Source: CAZSBB01 sp964605235
GTDB taxonomy: Bacteria > Planctomycetota > Phycisphaerae > Phycisphaerales > Phycisphaeraceae
Direction of reading: 5' to 3'
Assembly (NCBI GenBank): GCA_964605235.1
Contig: CAZSBB010000063.1
Span: 1 to 19,882, forward strand
DNA length: 19,882 nt
Part shown: positions 7,229-14,454 of the stretch, in pieces
Layout: each line of letters opens with the position of its first letter
Numbering within the stretch: the first letter of the stretch is position 1
The notes under the pieces: generated by a model
What the model was told of the DNA's origin: nothing
What the model saw: the letters and a program-made list of their open reading frames with translations, nothing else
Databases searched by the model: none
Program-made: the position numbers and the translations under genes

Positions 7229-7257
7229 ATGCTAATCTTGACTTCACGTGAAGTCAA
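7229..7257 (-). promoter_or_regulatory. Promoter plus perfect palindromic operator of pseudopilin 2 (site 1)
   Basis: TTGACT (7257-7252) and TAGCAT (7234-7229), read on the minus strand, are spaced by 17 bases. The 20-base perfect palindrome TTGACTTCACGTGAAGTCAA (7238-7257) covers the -35 and most of the spacer. Central CG symmetry fits LacI-family operators. Transcription would begin near 7222, leaving a leader of about 110 bases, the same as for the paralogue. Confidence 0.78.
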
Positions 7258-7267
7258 TGAATAATAT
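7238..7267 (+). promoter_or_regulatory. Divergent promoter toward the LacI-family regulator, overlapping the operator
   Basis: Because the palindrome reads the same on both strands, TTGACT also occurs on the plus strand (7238-7243), followed 18 bases later by TAATAT (7262-7267), a good -10. Transcription would start near 7274. A repressor on this operator would therefore control both the pseudopilin and its own gene. Confidence 0.6.
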
Positions 7268-7457
7268 CCGCTGCGTCGGCCCGGTCCGTTTCACCGGCCG
7301 CACCCGGCTCGGTCAGGACCTGCGGACCTGCGTTGCCGCGGGGCGCAGGTTTGGCTGGGCCGGGGTACAGTGTCATAGGCCTGACCCGCAGCAGTGTCAA
7401 TCAACGTGCCCGGTGGTATTTTGCCCGCCGGCCCAGGACCTCGGGGACCAGAACCCC
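7268..7457 (+). other. Long leader before the LacI-family gene
   Basis: Between the divergent promoter and the ATG at 7458 lie about 185 bases in the sense direction. The frame is open from a GTG at 7248, but its translation is not LacI-like. No hairpin with a T-run, no recognisable riboswitch and no strong Shine-Dalgarno are visible. A second promoter nearer the gene is possible, though I could not find a convincing one. Confidence 0.35.
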
Positions 7458-8510
7458 ATGCCGCGCTTACCCACGCATCGCCAACGCGCGACGTCCGCCC
7501 CCGCCCGGCTGATCGATGTCGCCGCCCGCGCCGGCGTCAGCCGCGCCACCGCCTCCAAAGTCCTCCTGGGCACCGGCGGCCCCAACACGCGCGTCAGCGA
7601 TGACACCGCCCAGCGCGTCCGCTCCGCCGCCGCCCGCCTGGGCTATCACCCCAATCGCATCGCCCAGCAACTCAAAGGCGCCCGCTCCGGCCTGCTGGGC
7701 CTGGTCATCGGCTTCGGCTCCTCGGCGGTGCTCAATGATCGGGTGATTCAGTTTGAACGCATCGCCTGCGAACGCGGCTACCGCCTGTTCCCCGGCCACG
7801 CCCACGGCGACTCCCAACGCGCTGCCGAGTACATCCAGGACCTGCTGTCGCGCGGCATCGAGGCCCTCATTGCCGTGCACTTTGGGCCCCATCATCTGGA
7901 CCATCTGCTCCAGACGCAGCCGGCGTGCCCGGTGGTGTTCCAGTGCCAGGTGCCCGTGCCGGGGCATCCCTACGTGCTGCTCGATCGCGCCGCCGGCATC
8001 GCCGCGGCCGTGCACCACCTGGCGCAGCGCGGCCGGGAACGCATCGGCATCCTCAGCCATGACGCCGGCCCGGCGGTCGAGCCGCGCCTGCAAGGCTACT
8101 GCCGCGCCCACGCCCAGCTGGGCCGCAAGGTGGATCGCCGCCTGCAATGGTTGAATGTGGCGCCCTATCCGCAGCAGACCAACTACAACCGGGTGATTGA
8201 CGAGTTGATTCTGGACGCCGGCGCCGACGCGGTCTTGGCGAACAACGACCTGGCGGGCGTGCTGTTGCTCAAAGCCCTGCGGCGCCGGGGCCTGCGCGTG
8301 CCCGAGGACGTGGCGGTGGTGGGCTTTGACAACCTGGACGTCGCCGCCGCCGCCGAGCCGGAGCTGACGTCGATCGACCAGTGCAACATTGAAGTCGCCT
8401 CCCGGACCATCGACTACGCCCTGCAACTGGCGCAAGGCGCGGACCCGGCCGCGCTCCCGCCGGTGCTGGTGCAGCCGGAGCTGGTGGTGCGGGCGTCGAG
8501 CGGGGGGTGA
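7458..8510 (+). CDS. LacI-family transcriptional regulator
   Basis: The 350-residue product has an N-terminal helix-turn-helix at about 18-45 (LIDVAARAGVSRATASKVL), with hinge features (LGYHPNRIAQQL) at 61-72, and a periplasmic-binding-protein-like effector domain from about 78 onward. Late signatures are VLANNDLAGVLLLKALRRRG and DVAVVGFDNLDVA. This is the classic LacI/PurR layout, usually a dimer responding to a sugar or sugar derivative. ATG 7458 is chosen because it places the helix-turn-helix at the usual position; the frame stays open to 7248, but that extension is not family-like. The perfect palindrome in its upstream region and the matching site before the second pseudopilin make it the likely regulator of both and of itself. 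The effector cannot be predicted from sequence. Confidence 0.93.
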   Translation: MPRLPTHRQRATSAPARLIDVAARAGVSRATASKVLLGTGGPNTRVSDDTAQRVRSAAARLGYHPNRIAQQLKGARSGLLGLVIGFGSSAVLNDRVIQFERIACERGYRLFPGHAHGDSQRAAEYIQDLLSRGIEALIAVHFGPHHLDHLLQTQPACPVVFQCQVPVPGHPYVLLDRAAGIAAAVHHLAQRGRERIGILSHDAGPAVEPRLQGYCRAHAQLGRKVDRRLQWLNVAPYPQQTNYNRVIDELILDAGADAVLANNDLAGVLLLKALRRRGLRVPEDVAVVGFDNLDVAAAAEPELTSIDQCNIEVASRTIDYALQLAQGADPAALPPVLVQPELVVRASSGG

Positions 8511-8544
8511 ACCGCGGCGTGGGGAAAGCAGAGCGCGAATGCTC

Positions 8545-8634
8545 AACGAGCCCCGCGCGTGAGCAAGGGGTGGTGGCTCAGCGGCAGCCGGGAGGCGCAG
8601 AGAAGCAACCGCTTGCTCACGCGCGCGGCTCGTT
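8545..8634. repeat. Dispersed imperfect palindrome, copy B
   Basis: It starts AACGAGCCCCGCGCGTGAGC and ends with the near-complementary CTCACGCGCGCGGCTCGTT, so the whole 90-base unit can fold into a long imperfect hairpin. Its right arm matches copy C at 29 of 30 bases. It sits between the convergent LacI-family gene and the lipoprotein gene, where it could help terminate both. Confidence 0.82.
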
Positions 8635-8706
8635 CAAGAAAATGAGGTCTTGCGTTGGCGCTGAACTTCGCCGCGCATTACGCCGCCAAACGAAGCTGGT
8701 TCAACT

Positions 8707-9390
8707 TCATTGCAACTCAAACGGCTTACCCAGCGCGCTGGTGCGGAACAGCCGATACCTGACCGCCGAGAGATCGAGGAACGGATAGCGCTGCTGATAC
8801 TGGCCCAGGTGCATCTGGAAACCATCACGGGTTTCGGTGTAGTACCGCCAGAGCATTGGGCCTTCGTAGCAGTCGAGATAGAAGTTGCCGATGTAGACCG
8901 TTTCCCCCGCTGCGACGGTGAAGGTTCCGCCTTTGGCGTGGTTATTCGCTTGCAGTGTGCTGCGTTTGGGGGTGATGCGCACCACGCTGAACCGGGGGCG
9001 GGGCTGGGCGGCTTTGATGGTGTACCCGCTCAGGGCGTATTCGCCGGGTTCCAGCAGCAGGGCATAGGAGACGAAGCCGCGCTTGGCCGCCAGCCCCCCG
9101 GGGCCGGTGAGCTTGAGGTCCGCCGGCTGGGCGTCGTCGCGCGGCTCGGGCGTGATTCGATCAAACGACAGATCCAGCAATTGCGCGTTGTCGAATCCCC
9201 CGCAGTTCCACAGCCGATCCCAGCAGACATCCAGCAACACCACGCCCATGGTTTGCCGCTGCTGAGCGTACGCAGCCGCGGTCGCCTGCGGGAATTTCGC
9301 TTTGGTTTCCGTGGGTGCCGCGCAGCCACTGGCCTGCAACCCCAGGATCAAGACACACCATCCGACCAGCGCCAGTCGGTGCTTACACAT
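8707..9390 (-). CDS. Hypothetical lipoprotein
   Basis: The 227-residue product begins MCKHRLALVGWCVLILGLQA and continues SGC. The lipobox cysteine is Cys23, so it should be lipid-anchored outside the cytoplasm. The mature part holds a single compact domain rich in beta-strand phrases such as FVSYALLLEPGEYALSGYTI, GTFTVAAGETVYIGNFYLD and WRYYTETRDGF. The LLEPGEYALSG and AGETVYIGNF phrases resemble Ig-like or carboxypeptidase-regulatory-like sandwich folds seen in small outer-surface lipoproteins, but I do not recognise a named family. AAGGGA six bases before the ATG supports the start. It is monocistronic and its 3' end faces the dispersed repeat copy B. Function unknown. Confidence 0.85.
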   Translation of the reverse strand: MCKHRLALVGWCVLILGLQASGCAAPTETKAKFPQATAAAYAQQRQTMGVVLLDVCWDRLWNCGGFDNAQLLDLSFDRITPEPRDDAQPADLKLTGPGGLAAKRGFVSYALLLEPGEYALSGYTIKAAQPRPRFSVVRITPKRSTLQANNHAKGGTFTVAAGETVYIGNFYLDCYEGPMLWRYYTETRDGFQMHLGQYQQRYPFLDLSAVRYRLFRTSALGKPFELQ

Positions 9391-9674
9391 AACCGTCCCT
9401 TTCGAGGAATGGGTCTGCCTGACCTGGCGGAATCAAGCAGCAATGAAAGACATCCCGTGAAGGAATGTGAGTATGGCTGGGGGCGGTGGGAAAATCAATG
9501 AGCAACTTAACCATCGGCTGGGCGGTGTCTCAACATGGCTGGATGTCTTGCTGCTCCCACCAGGTGAAAACGAAGGCCCCGCGTCCCGTCGCCGAACCAG
9601 CATGGTTCAGCTATGTGTCCAACACATCGCCACCTTATCATGGTTGATAGTTCCATGGACCGCGGGGGACGCCG

Positions 9675-10583
9675 ATGAAGCGCGGCTGGTTGGACCGATC
9701 ATGGGTGAAGCTGGCGCTCCGCATCGTCGGTCTGGCGGCGCTGGCTCTGTGGTTGCTGCATTATGCGGCAGAGCCTCCGCGCCATTTCTATCCGCTGTTG
9801 ATCAAACCCCCGGTGGCGATGCCGTTGCCGATCGCCGAAGAGATGTTCACCTGGCGCGTGCGGGGCTTCGCGCGGCTGGGCAAGCCCGAATGGCTGCTCA
9901 ACGCCGAGGTGATGCTCACGCTCTGCGGCATGGTGGCGCTGTACCTGGCGCCGTTGGCGCAACCGCGCGCACGACCCCGTCCTGTGGGTTTGACCTGGGG
10001 GCAAATCTTCATCAGCGGCGCGTTGAGTGCCTGTGCGCTGCTGGCGCTGACGCTGGTGGGTTTGATGCTCGCGGTTCGGCAGGGCTGGCTGGACCCACGG
10101 TTTCGGCTCTATCGCATTCTGGACATCACGTATGGCAATTGGCCCATTGTGCGCATGGACATCTCCACGCCGGTGCGTTTCTTGCTGGGCGGGACCGGGT
10201 TGATGACCTTGGTGTTCTGGGGGGTGAATCGAGTTTGCCGGCTCAATCCCCGTCGCCTGCTCTATCGCATGATCGCCGGCGGCACTGGCATGGCTCTGCT
10301 GGCGATGGTATTGAACACGCGCTGGGCTGAACGGCTGGTGGTTTATGTTTACTATCCGCGCGTCGAGAGCGAGTGCTGGTATGCGCTTTGGACCGGCTGG
10401 ACCATCTGCGCCTGGGCGGCAGGCGTGGTGCTGCTGGACCGAGGCATGCGGCGGCTGCGCGTTTGTCGTCGTTGCACCCGCAGCCGGCGGTTGCGGCGAC
10501 AGGGGCGCTGTGGATGCTGCGGCTACAATCTGGTTGGCGCGCCGGGGCCGACGTGTCCTGAGTGCGGGCAAGTGTTCGGTTGA
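9675..10583 (+). CDS. Multi-pass membrane protein with C-terminal zinc ribbon
   Basis: The 302-residue product has about six hydrophobic spans (roughly 12-32, 80-97, 110-133, 172-190, 200-214 and 238-258). A basic segment with CRRC (264-267) follows, and then a C-terminal zinc ribbon with CxxC at 279-282 and CPEC at 294-297. A ribbon of the form C-x-x-C-G-Y-x-L...C-P-E-C-G at the end of small membrane or cytosolic proteins is common in planctomycetes. The fold is recognisable but the role is not known. GGGGGA lies about six bases before the ATG and supports this start. The 284 bases upstream, between it and the divergent lipoprotein, hold no other feature I can support. It converges with the YhaM-like gene. 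Confidence 0.85.
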   Translation: MKRGWLDRSWVKLALRIVGLAALALWLLHYAAEPPRHFYPLLIKPPVAMPLPIAEEMFTWRVRGFARLGKPEWLLNAEVMLTLCGMVALYLAPLAQPRARPRPVGLTWGQIFISGALSACALLALTLVGLMLAVRQGWLDPRFRLYRILDITYGNWPIVRMDISTPVRFLLGGTGLMTLVFWGVNRVCRLNPRRLLYRMIAGGTGMALLAMVLNTRWAERLVVYVYYPRVESECWYALWTGWTICAWAAGVVLLDRGMRRLRVCRRCTRSRRLRRQGRCGCCGYNLVGAPGPTCPECGQVFG

Positions 10584-10609
10584 GAAGTGCAAGCCCAGCG
10601 TCCCGCGCG

Positions 10610-10628
10610 CCGAGCCAGGTTGGCTCGG
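10610..10628. terminator. Hairpin between convergent genes (candidate bidirectional terminator)
   Basis: CCGAGCCA (10610-10617) pairs with TGGCTCGG (10621-10628) around a three-base loop. It is centred in the 62-base gap between two convergent stop codons. It lacks a clear T-run on either strand, so it may be a weak terminator or only a 3'-end stabiliser. Confidence 0.45.
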
Positions 10629-10645
10629 CTATATAGCTGAGCGAA

Positions 10646-11650
10646 TTACACCGCATGATCATCCAGCGTCGTCGGGTCCGGACGATACAGCCGCGTGTCC
10701 AGCGCCCAGATTTTTTCCGTGAAGGAACCGCCCAGGTCTTCGCCGCCGCCGGCCTGGTCGCCGCGGGTTGCTGCGAGCGCCATCTGCAGTTTCGCGTCCA
10801 CGTTGTCGAGCATGTGAATCGCGATGGCTTCAGGCGTGGCGGGAATCTTCAGCGCCCCGAACTCCGGCTGACCATGGTGCGAAAGGATGATGTGTTCCAG
10901 CACGCGCACCAGCGGACTGCTCAGCGGGGTGCCGGCCGATTCGACGGCTTTGATCTTTTCCTGCAGCCAGGTCAGGCCGCGTGCGATGTGGCCGACCAGC
11001 AGGCCGTCGTCGCTGTAACCAAAGCCCTCTTCCCACGTCAGCTCGGCACACTTGCCCAGGTCGTGCAGGAACAGGCCCATCAGCATGATGTCCCGATTAA
11101 GCTGCGGATAACGCGGCAGAATCACCTCGGCGAGCTTGAGCAGACTCAGCGTGTGTTCGAGCAGGCCGCCCAGGTAAGCGTGATGCAGCGTCATCGCGGC
11201 GGGGGCCTGACGGAACATCTCCATCAGCAGTGCATCGTCGAGATACGCCTGCGCCAAAGCTTTGAGGCCCGGATGCGACAGCGATTCCATCAGCGCGGCG
11301 ACTTCACGGAACATCTCGTTCACGTCGTACTGCGTGCACGGCATCAAATCCTTGAGTTCATGCGGCGACGGCTGCACCGGCTTGATCTGCTGGATGATGA
11401 TCTGCACTTCGCCCTGATACGGCTGACTCTGCCCCTGCACCTGGGCGAAGCCGTTGGTCGGCAGCGTGCGGAAAAACTCCTCGGAAATGTTCCACATCCG
11501 CCCCGGCACGCGCCCGGTCTTGTCCGCCAGCAGGCATTTGAGGAACGGCTTGCCGGCGCGGGTCTGCCCGAGCTGACAGTTCTGCACCGCGAACACGCCC
11601 TCGACCAGTTGGTTGGCGGACAACTCTTTGATGAATGTGCGCTCACTCAT
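10646..11650 (-). CDS. yhaM: YhaM-family 3'-5' exoribonuclease (OB-fold plus HD domain)
   Basis: The 334-residue product has an N-terminal OB-fold nucleic-acid-binding domain (about 12-92, including GKPFLKCLLADKTGRVPGRMW) and a metal-dependent HD phosphohydrolase domain (about 150-320). The HD metal ligands are visible as His166 in GGLLEHT, His196-Asp197 in LFLHDLGK, His221 and His258/259, with Asp282 in HMLDNVDAK. This architecture and length match YhaM/Cbf1, a 3'-to-5' exoribonuclease that trims RNA ends in Gram-positives and is also found in planctomycetes. It should be cytosolic. No clear Shine-Dalgarno precedes the ATG. A TTCGAC-18-TACGAT promoter lies about 40 bases upstream. The gene is divergent from recR, with a dispersed repeat between them. 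Confidence 0.9.
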   Translation of the reverse strand: MSERTFIKELSANQLVEGVFAVQNCQLGQTRAGKPFLKCLLADKTGRVPGRMWNISEEFFRTLPTNGFAQVQGQSQPYQGEVQIIIQQIKPVQPSPHELKDLMPCTQYDVNEMFREVAALMESLSHPGLKALAQAYLDDALLMEMFRQAPAAMTLHHAYLGGLLEHTLSLLKLAEVILPRYPQLNRDIMLMGLFLHDLGKCAELTWEEGFGYSDDGLLVGHIARGLTWLQEKIKAVESAGTPLSSPLVRVLEHIILSHHGQPEFGALKIPATPEAIAIHMLDNVDAKLQMALAATRGDQAGGGEDLGGSFTEKIWALDTRLYRPDPTTLDDHAV

Positions 11651-11688
11651 GATGGGGGCGGCCTTGTGCGAGGAAGATGCGAAGGGGC

Positions 11689-11718
11689 ATCGTAACGCAG
11701 TGCTGAGGGCAGGTCGAA
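11689..11718 (-). promoter_or_regulatory. Candidate promoter of the YhaM-like gene
   Basis: On the minus strand, TTCGAC (11718-11713) and TACGAT (11694-11689) are 18 bases apart. The start codon follows 38 bases after the -10. The match is fair but not strong. Confidence 0.4.
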
Positions 11719-11762
11719 CGGAAGCCGGTGCCGCAGCCGGACGAACGCCTGTACCGTTTTGG

Positions 11763-11851
11763 ACGAGCCCCGCGCGTGAGCAAGGGGTTGCGGCGCAGCC
11801 GCAGAGCTGGGCGTGGGGTCAGCAACCGCTTGCTGACGCGCGCGGCTCGTT
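11763..11851. repeat. Dispersed imperfect palindrome, copy C
   Basis: It runs from GACGAGCCCCGCGCGTGAGC to TTGCTGACGCGCGCGGCTCGTT, and the two ends are near-complementary. The left 41 bases (11764-11804) are identical to copy A (3136-3176); the right arm matches copy B at 29 of 30 bases. The inner part TTGCGGCGCAGCCGCA can form its own small hairpin. It lies between the divergent YhaM-like gene and recR. Confidence 0.85.
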
Positions 11852-11933
11852 AAGCAAATGGATACATGCGTTTGCCCGGGGCGCCGCAGCCGGGGAAGCA
11901 TGGGACAGACGCCCCGCCAGCGCATGGACGTCA

Positions 11934-11939
11934 TACAAT
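11934..11939 (+). promoter_or_regulatory. TACAAT -10 box placed for a leaderless recR transcript
   Basis: TACAAT ends six bases before the recR ATG at 11946, so transcription would begin at the start codon. There is no Shine-Dalgarno. The spacing is identical to that before the lipoprotein at 1441. No good -35 is visible. Confidence 0.45.
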
Positions 11940-11945
11940 GCCGTC

Positions 11946-12557
11946 ATGGATCGACCGGCTTCGCACAACTCGGCGCTCAATCGGCTGATCGATCAGCTCA
12001 ACAAGCTGCCGGGCATCGGCCGGCGCTCGGCGGAACGCGTGGCGTTTCACCTGCTCAAACAGCCGGAGTCCGAAGCCCTCGCCCTGGCGCAGGCGATCCA
12101 CGACTTCCGCGCCAACCTGCGCGTGTGCGGGCGCTGTCACAACGTTGCCGAGACGGACCCGTGCCCCCTCTGCTCCGATCCCCGCCGGGACGCCACCGTG
12201 CTGCTGGTGGTCGAGCAGCCCAGCGATGTGGTGAACTTTGAAGCCACCGGCCAGTACCGCGGGCTGTACCACGTGCTGATGGGTCGCCTGGCGCCGCTCG
12301 ACGGCGTGGGCCCCGGCGAGCTCACGGCGGCGGCGCTGCTCAAACGGGTGCGCAGCGAAGGCGTCAAGGAAGTCATCCTCGGCACCCAGCCCACGCTCGA
12401 AGGCGATGGCACCGCGCTGTACCTCGCGGACGAACTACAAAAGGCGGGCGTCACCGTCACCCGCCTGGCGCGCGGCCTGCCGGTGGGCGCCAGCCTCGAT
12501 GCCGTGAGCAAAGCCGTCCTGGGCGACGCCATCCACGGCCGGCGTCAGATGTCGTAG
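11946..12557 (+). CDS. recR: Recombination mediator protein RecR
   Basis: The 203-residue product has the full RecR layout. A helix-hairpin-helix is at about 11-45 (LIDQLNKLPGIGRRSAERVA), followed by a C4 zinc finger with Cys61, Cys64, Cys73 and Cys76, and a Toprim domain at about 83-175 with VVEQPSDV and Glu90. The C-terminal LARGLPVGASLDAV is highly characteristic. RecR works with RecO (and RecF) to load RecA on single-stranded DNA at gaps. Length is standard. The usual partners dnaX and ybaB are not beside it here; it stands alone, divergent from the YhaM-like gene. ATG 11946 matches the family N-terminus, though the frame is open far upstream through a repeat. A TACAAT box six bases before it suggests a leaderless mRNA. 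Confidence 0.97.
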   Translation: MDRPASHNSALNRLIDQLNKLPGIGRRSAERVAFHLLKQPESEALALAQAIHDFRANLRVCGRCHNVAETDPCPLCSDPRRDATVLLVVEQPSDVVNFEATGQYRGLYHVLMGRLAPLDGVGPGELTAAALLKRVRSEGVKEVILGTQPTLEGDGTALYLADELQKAGVTVTRLARGLPVGASLDAVSKAVLGDAIHGRRQMS

Positions 12558-12860
12558 TCTTGCTCACGCCCTGATAACCAACGCCCGGCTGCCTAATCGC
12601 GCGACACGGGGGCGACGCATTAGGGTTTTGCCTATTTCCCGCGCACCCCCGAAAGGGATTTGACCGCCCCAACGGCGCTGTGGGGGTGCAGATGTGTTTA
12701 TTGATGGATAAGAAGGGGCAACAACCCGGCGAGTTCGGGGTGCGAGCGACGTTCTCGATCGGTCTGGCATCACCCTTGCATATGGGTACAGGTGTCCGGG
12801 TTTTCACCGGAATTGGCCCAGTGCGTGTGCAATGGGCCGCATTTACAAGGAGTGAGGCAC
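12558..12860 (+). other. 303-base intergenic region with several hairpins (possible structured 5' leader)
   Basis: No gene is seen. Hairpins visible by eye are: CCTAAT/ATTAGG near 12585-12617; an eight-base stem GCACCCCC (12643-12650) with GGGGGTGC (12682-12689); TCCGG (12795-12799) with CCGGA (12807-12811); and GGCCCA (12815-12820) with TGGGCC (12833-12838) plus an inner TGC/GCA stem. The last ends nine bases before the AAGGAG ribosome binding site of the next gene. This could be a cis-regulatory RNA or a small RNA, but I could not match it to a known class. Confidence 0.35.
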
Positions 12861-13229
12861 ATGCATCGCCCCACTTGGACCTACGCGTTTGAGAAGTCGG
12901 TTCGCATCGCCGCTTACACCTCGCTGCTGGGCACCCTCGTGGTGTACCTGGCGATCAACCTGGGCGCCGTGAAGTTCGAGCCCGCCGCGCAGAAATTCGA
13001 TCGCCCGATCACCGGCACCGAACTGGCGGAAATGCTCGAAAACAATGCCGACGCCATGCGCACCCGCATGCGCAACTACGATGCCGTCCTGGCGAAAGCC
13101 AGGGAAATCGGAGACCGCTCGGTCATCGGCAGTTGGGCGAGCTTCGGCCCCGCCGCTGACGCAGTGGAAACGGTCGCCGCTCCGGTTGAAGCCGCTCCCA
13201 TTGCCGCCGCGCCCAGCGTGGTGGAGTAA
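12861..13229 (+). CDS. Small single-span membrane protein, unknown function
   Basis: The 122-residue product has one transmembrane helix at about 17-36 (AAYTSLLGTLVVYLAINLGA). A polar region with a helical segment, ELAEMLENNADAMRTRMRNY then DAVLAKAREIG, may form a coiled coil. The Ala/Pro/Val-rich tail (AAPVEAAPIAAAPSVVE) has low complexity. I do not recognise a family. The start is set by AAGGAG at 12847-12852, eight bases before the ATG; the frame is open further upstream but through the hairpin leader. It is monocistronic, ending at a strong intrinsic terminator (13245-13290). The long structured leader hints at post-transcriptional control. Confidence 0.8.
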   Translation: MHRPTWTYAFEKSVRIAAYTSLLGTLVVYLAINLGAVKFEPAAQKFDRPITGTELAEMLENNADAMRTRMRNYDAVLAKAREIGDRSVIGSWASFGPAADAVETVAAPVEAAPIAAAPSVVE

Positions 13230-13244
13230 GTCAAAAGCCAGCCT

Positions 13245-13290
13245 CGCTCCTGCCGCCGAGGCGCTGTGCGCCAGGCGGCAGGGGCGTTTT
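13245..13290 (+). terminator. Intrinsic terminator of the small membrane protein gene
   Basis: A 13-pair GC-rich stem, CGCTCCTGCCGCC (13245-13257) with GGCGGCAGGGGCG (13274-13286), has one G-T pair and an inner GGCGC/GCGCC extension, and is followed by TTTT (13287-13290). It begins 15 bases after the stop codon. Confidence 0.85.
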
Positions 13291-13388
13291 CAACCTCACC
13301 CGCTGTGGTGCAGGCACGCTGCATCAGCCCGGTTGAGGTTGCCGCCGCCGACAACGGAATCAGAGCGCCTGGCTGCACCGCTGCGCGA

Positions 13389-14360
13389 TCACCACGCATA
13401 GGCTTTGGGCGCTTCGCCGCCCGGGCCGGGGAAAATCTCGTTGAGTCGGCCCAGCGCCGCTTCATCGAGCTTGATCGCCAGCGCCGCCACCGCCGTGTCG
13501 AGCTGCGCCAGGGTGCGCGGCCCGATGATCGGTGCCGTCACCACCGGGTTGTGCAAGAGCCACGCCAGCGCCACCTGGGCGCAGCTATGTCCCAGCTCGC
13601 CGCAGAAGGCGGCATAGGCTTCCAACTGCGGGTCCGGCTTCTCCGCGCCCGCGTGACGCTGATTGCTGTCGCCCGTCGGCTTGCCCGCCAGCGCGCCGCC
13701 CGCCAGGGGGCTCCAGGGAATCAAACCCAGGCCCAACCCCCGGCAGGCGGGAATGACTTCCAGCTCCGGCATGCGCACGCGCAGGTTGTAGTGCGTCTGC
13801 TCGCTGACGAGGCCCAGGAAGTTGCGCGCCGCGGCAGTGTAGTGCGCGCTGGCGATGTCCCAGCCGGCGAAGTTGGACGAGCCGACGTACACGATCTTGC
13901 CCTGCCGGGTGAGCGTTTCCATCGCCTGCCAGATTTCATCCCACGGGCAGGTGCGGTCGACATGGTGCATCTGATACAGGTCGATGCTGTCGGTCTGCAG
14001 CCGGCGCAGGCTGTCTTCGCAGTGGCGCATGATCTTGCGCGCGGACAAACCCTGCGTGCCGCGGTTGGGCTCGGGGTTTTTGTCGTCCATGGGGTTGTAG
14101 ACCTTGGTCGCCAGCACGATGCGGTCGCGTCGCGCGGGGTTGGCGGCCAGCCAGCGCCCGATGAGCCGTTCGGTGTCGCCGCGCTGGTATTCGCCCCAGC
14201 CGTACATGTCCGCGGTGTCGAAGAAGTTGATGCCGACGTCCAGCGCGTGGTCCATAATGGGAAACGCCTGATCGTCCATGATTTTCCAGGCGAAGTTCAT
14301 GGTGCCCAGACAGAGGGGGCTGACCTTCAGGCCGGTGCGTCCGAGATGGCGATATTGCAT
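13389..14360 (-). CDS. Aldo/keto reductase
   Basis: The 323-residue product is a full-length AKR TIM barrel. It starts MQYRHLGRTGLKVSPLCLGT. The catalytic tetrad is visible as Asp48 and Tyr53 (INFFDTADMYG), Lys86 (VLATKVYN) and His132 (DLYQMHHVD). The NADPH-binding end shows LIPWSPLAGGALAG and APIIGPRTLAQL. The family reduces aldehydes and ketones with NADPH, and this subfamily resembles the YajO/YccK-like or voltage-channel-beta-like group; the substrate is unknown. A GGAG about seven bases before ATG 14360 supports the start. It is a single gene, convergent with the small membrane protein upstream and divergent from the toxin-antitoxin pair. Confidence 0.94.
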   Translation of the reverse strand: MQYRHLGRTGLKVSPLCLGTMNFAWKIMDDQAFPIMDHALDVGINFFDTADMYGWGEYQRGDTERLIGRWLAANPARRDRIVLATKVYNPMDDKNPEPNRGTQGLSARKIMRHCEDSLRRLQTDSIDLYQMHHVDRTCPWDEIWQAMETLTRQGKIVYVGSSNFAGWDIASAHYTAAARNFLGLVSEQTHYNLRVRMPELEVIPACRGLGLGLIPWSPLAGGALAGKPTGDSNQRHAGAEKPDPQLEAYAAFCGELGHSCAQVALAWLLHNPVVTAPIIGPRTLAQLDTAVAALAIKLDEAALGRLNEIFPGPGGEAPKAYAW

Positions 14361-14454
14361 GACAGGCTCCAGGGGGCGGCAGGGCGAGGGAAAACGCAGT
14401 GGTGAAAATAGTACGCCATGAAGCGCCGCAGCGGTAAGATCAACCGGCCGATTC

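Noticed and set aside
7248..7457. 70-residue N-terminal extension of the LacI-family regulator starting at GTG 7248
   Set aside because: It would begin inside the operator and place the helix-turn-helix near residue 90. The translation is not LacI-like.
9467..10330. 287-codon plus-strand open frame overlapping the zinc-ribbon membrane protein
   Set aside because: It is frame-shifted relative to the real gene. Its translation is Gly/Ala/Arg-rich and non-homologous, whereas the 9675-10583 frame has membrane spans and a CxxC...CPEC ribbon.
11613..11945. Upstream in-frame extension of recR
   Set aside because: It passes through repeat copy C and lacks RecR homology. The family N-terminus begins at 11946.
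12558..12582. Possible partial fourth copy of the dispersed palindrome after recR (CTTGCTCACGC)
   Set aside because: Only about 12 bases match the right arm and no partner arm is present; chance is likely.
12643..12689. Known riboswitch or hammerhead ribozyme upstream of the small membrane protein
   Set aside because: A GAAA next to a CUGAUA-like stretch was noticed, but the conserved core of hammerhead or common riboswitch classes is not present.
13291..13341. Second hairpin (CAACCTCA / TGAGGTTG) as terminator of the aldo/keto reductase gene
   Set aside because: The stem is real, but the loop is long and no T-run follows on the minus strand, so termination there is not supported.
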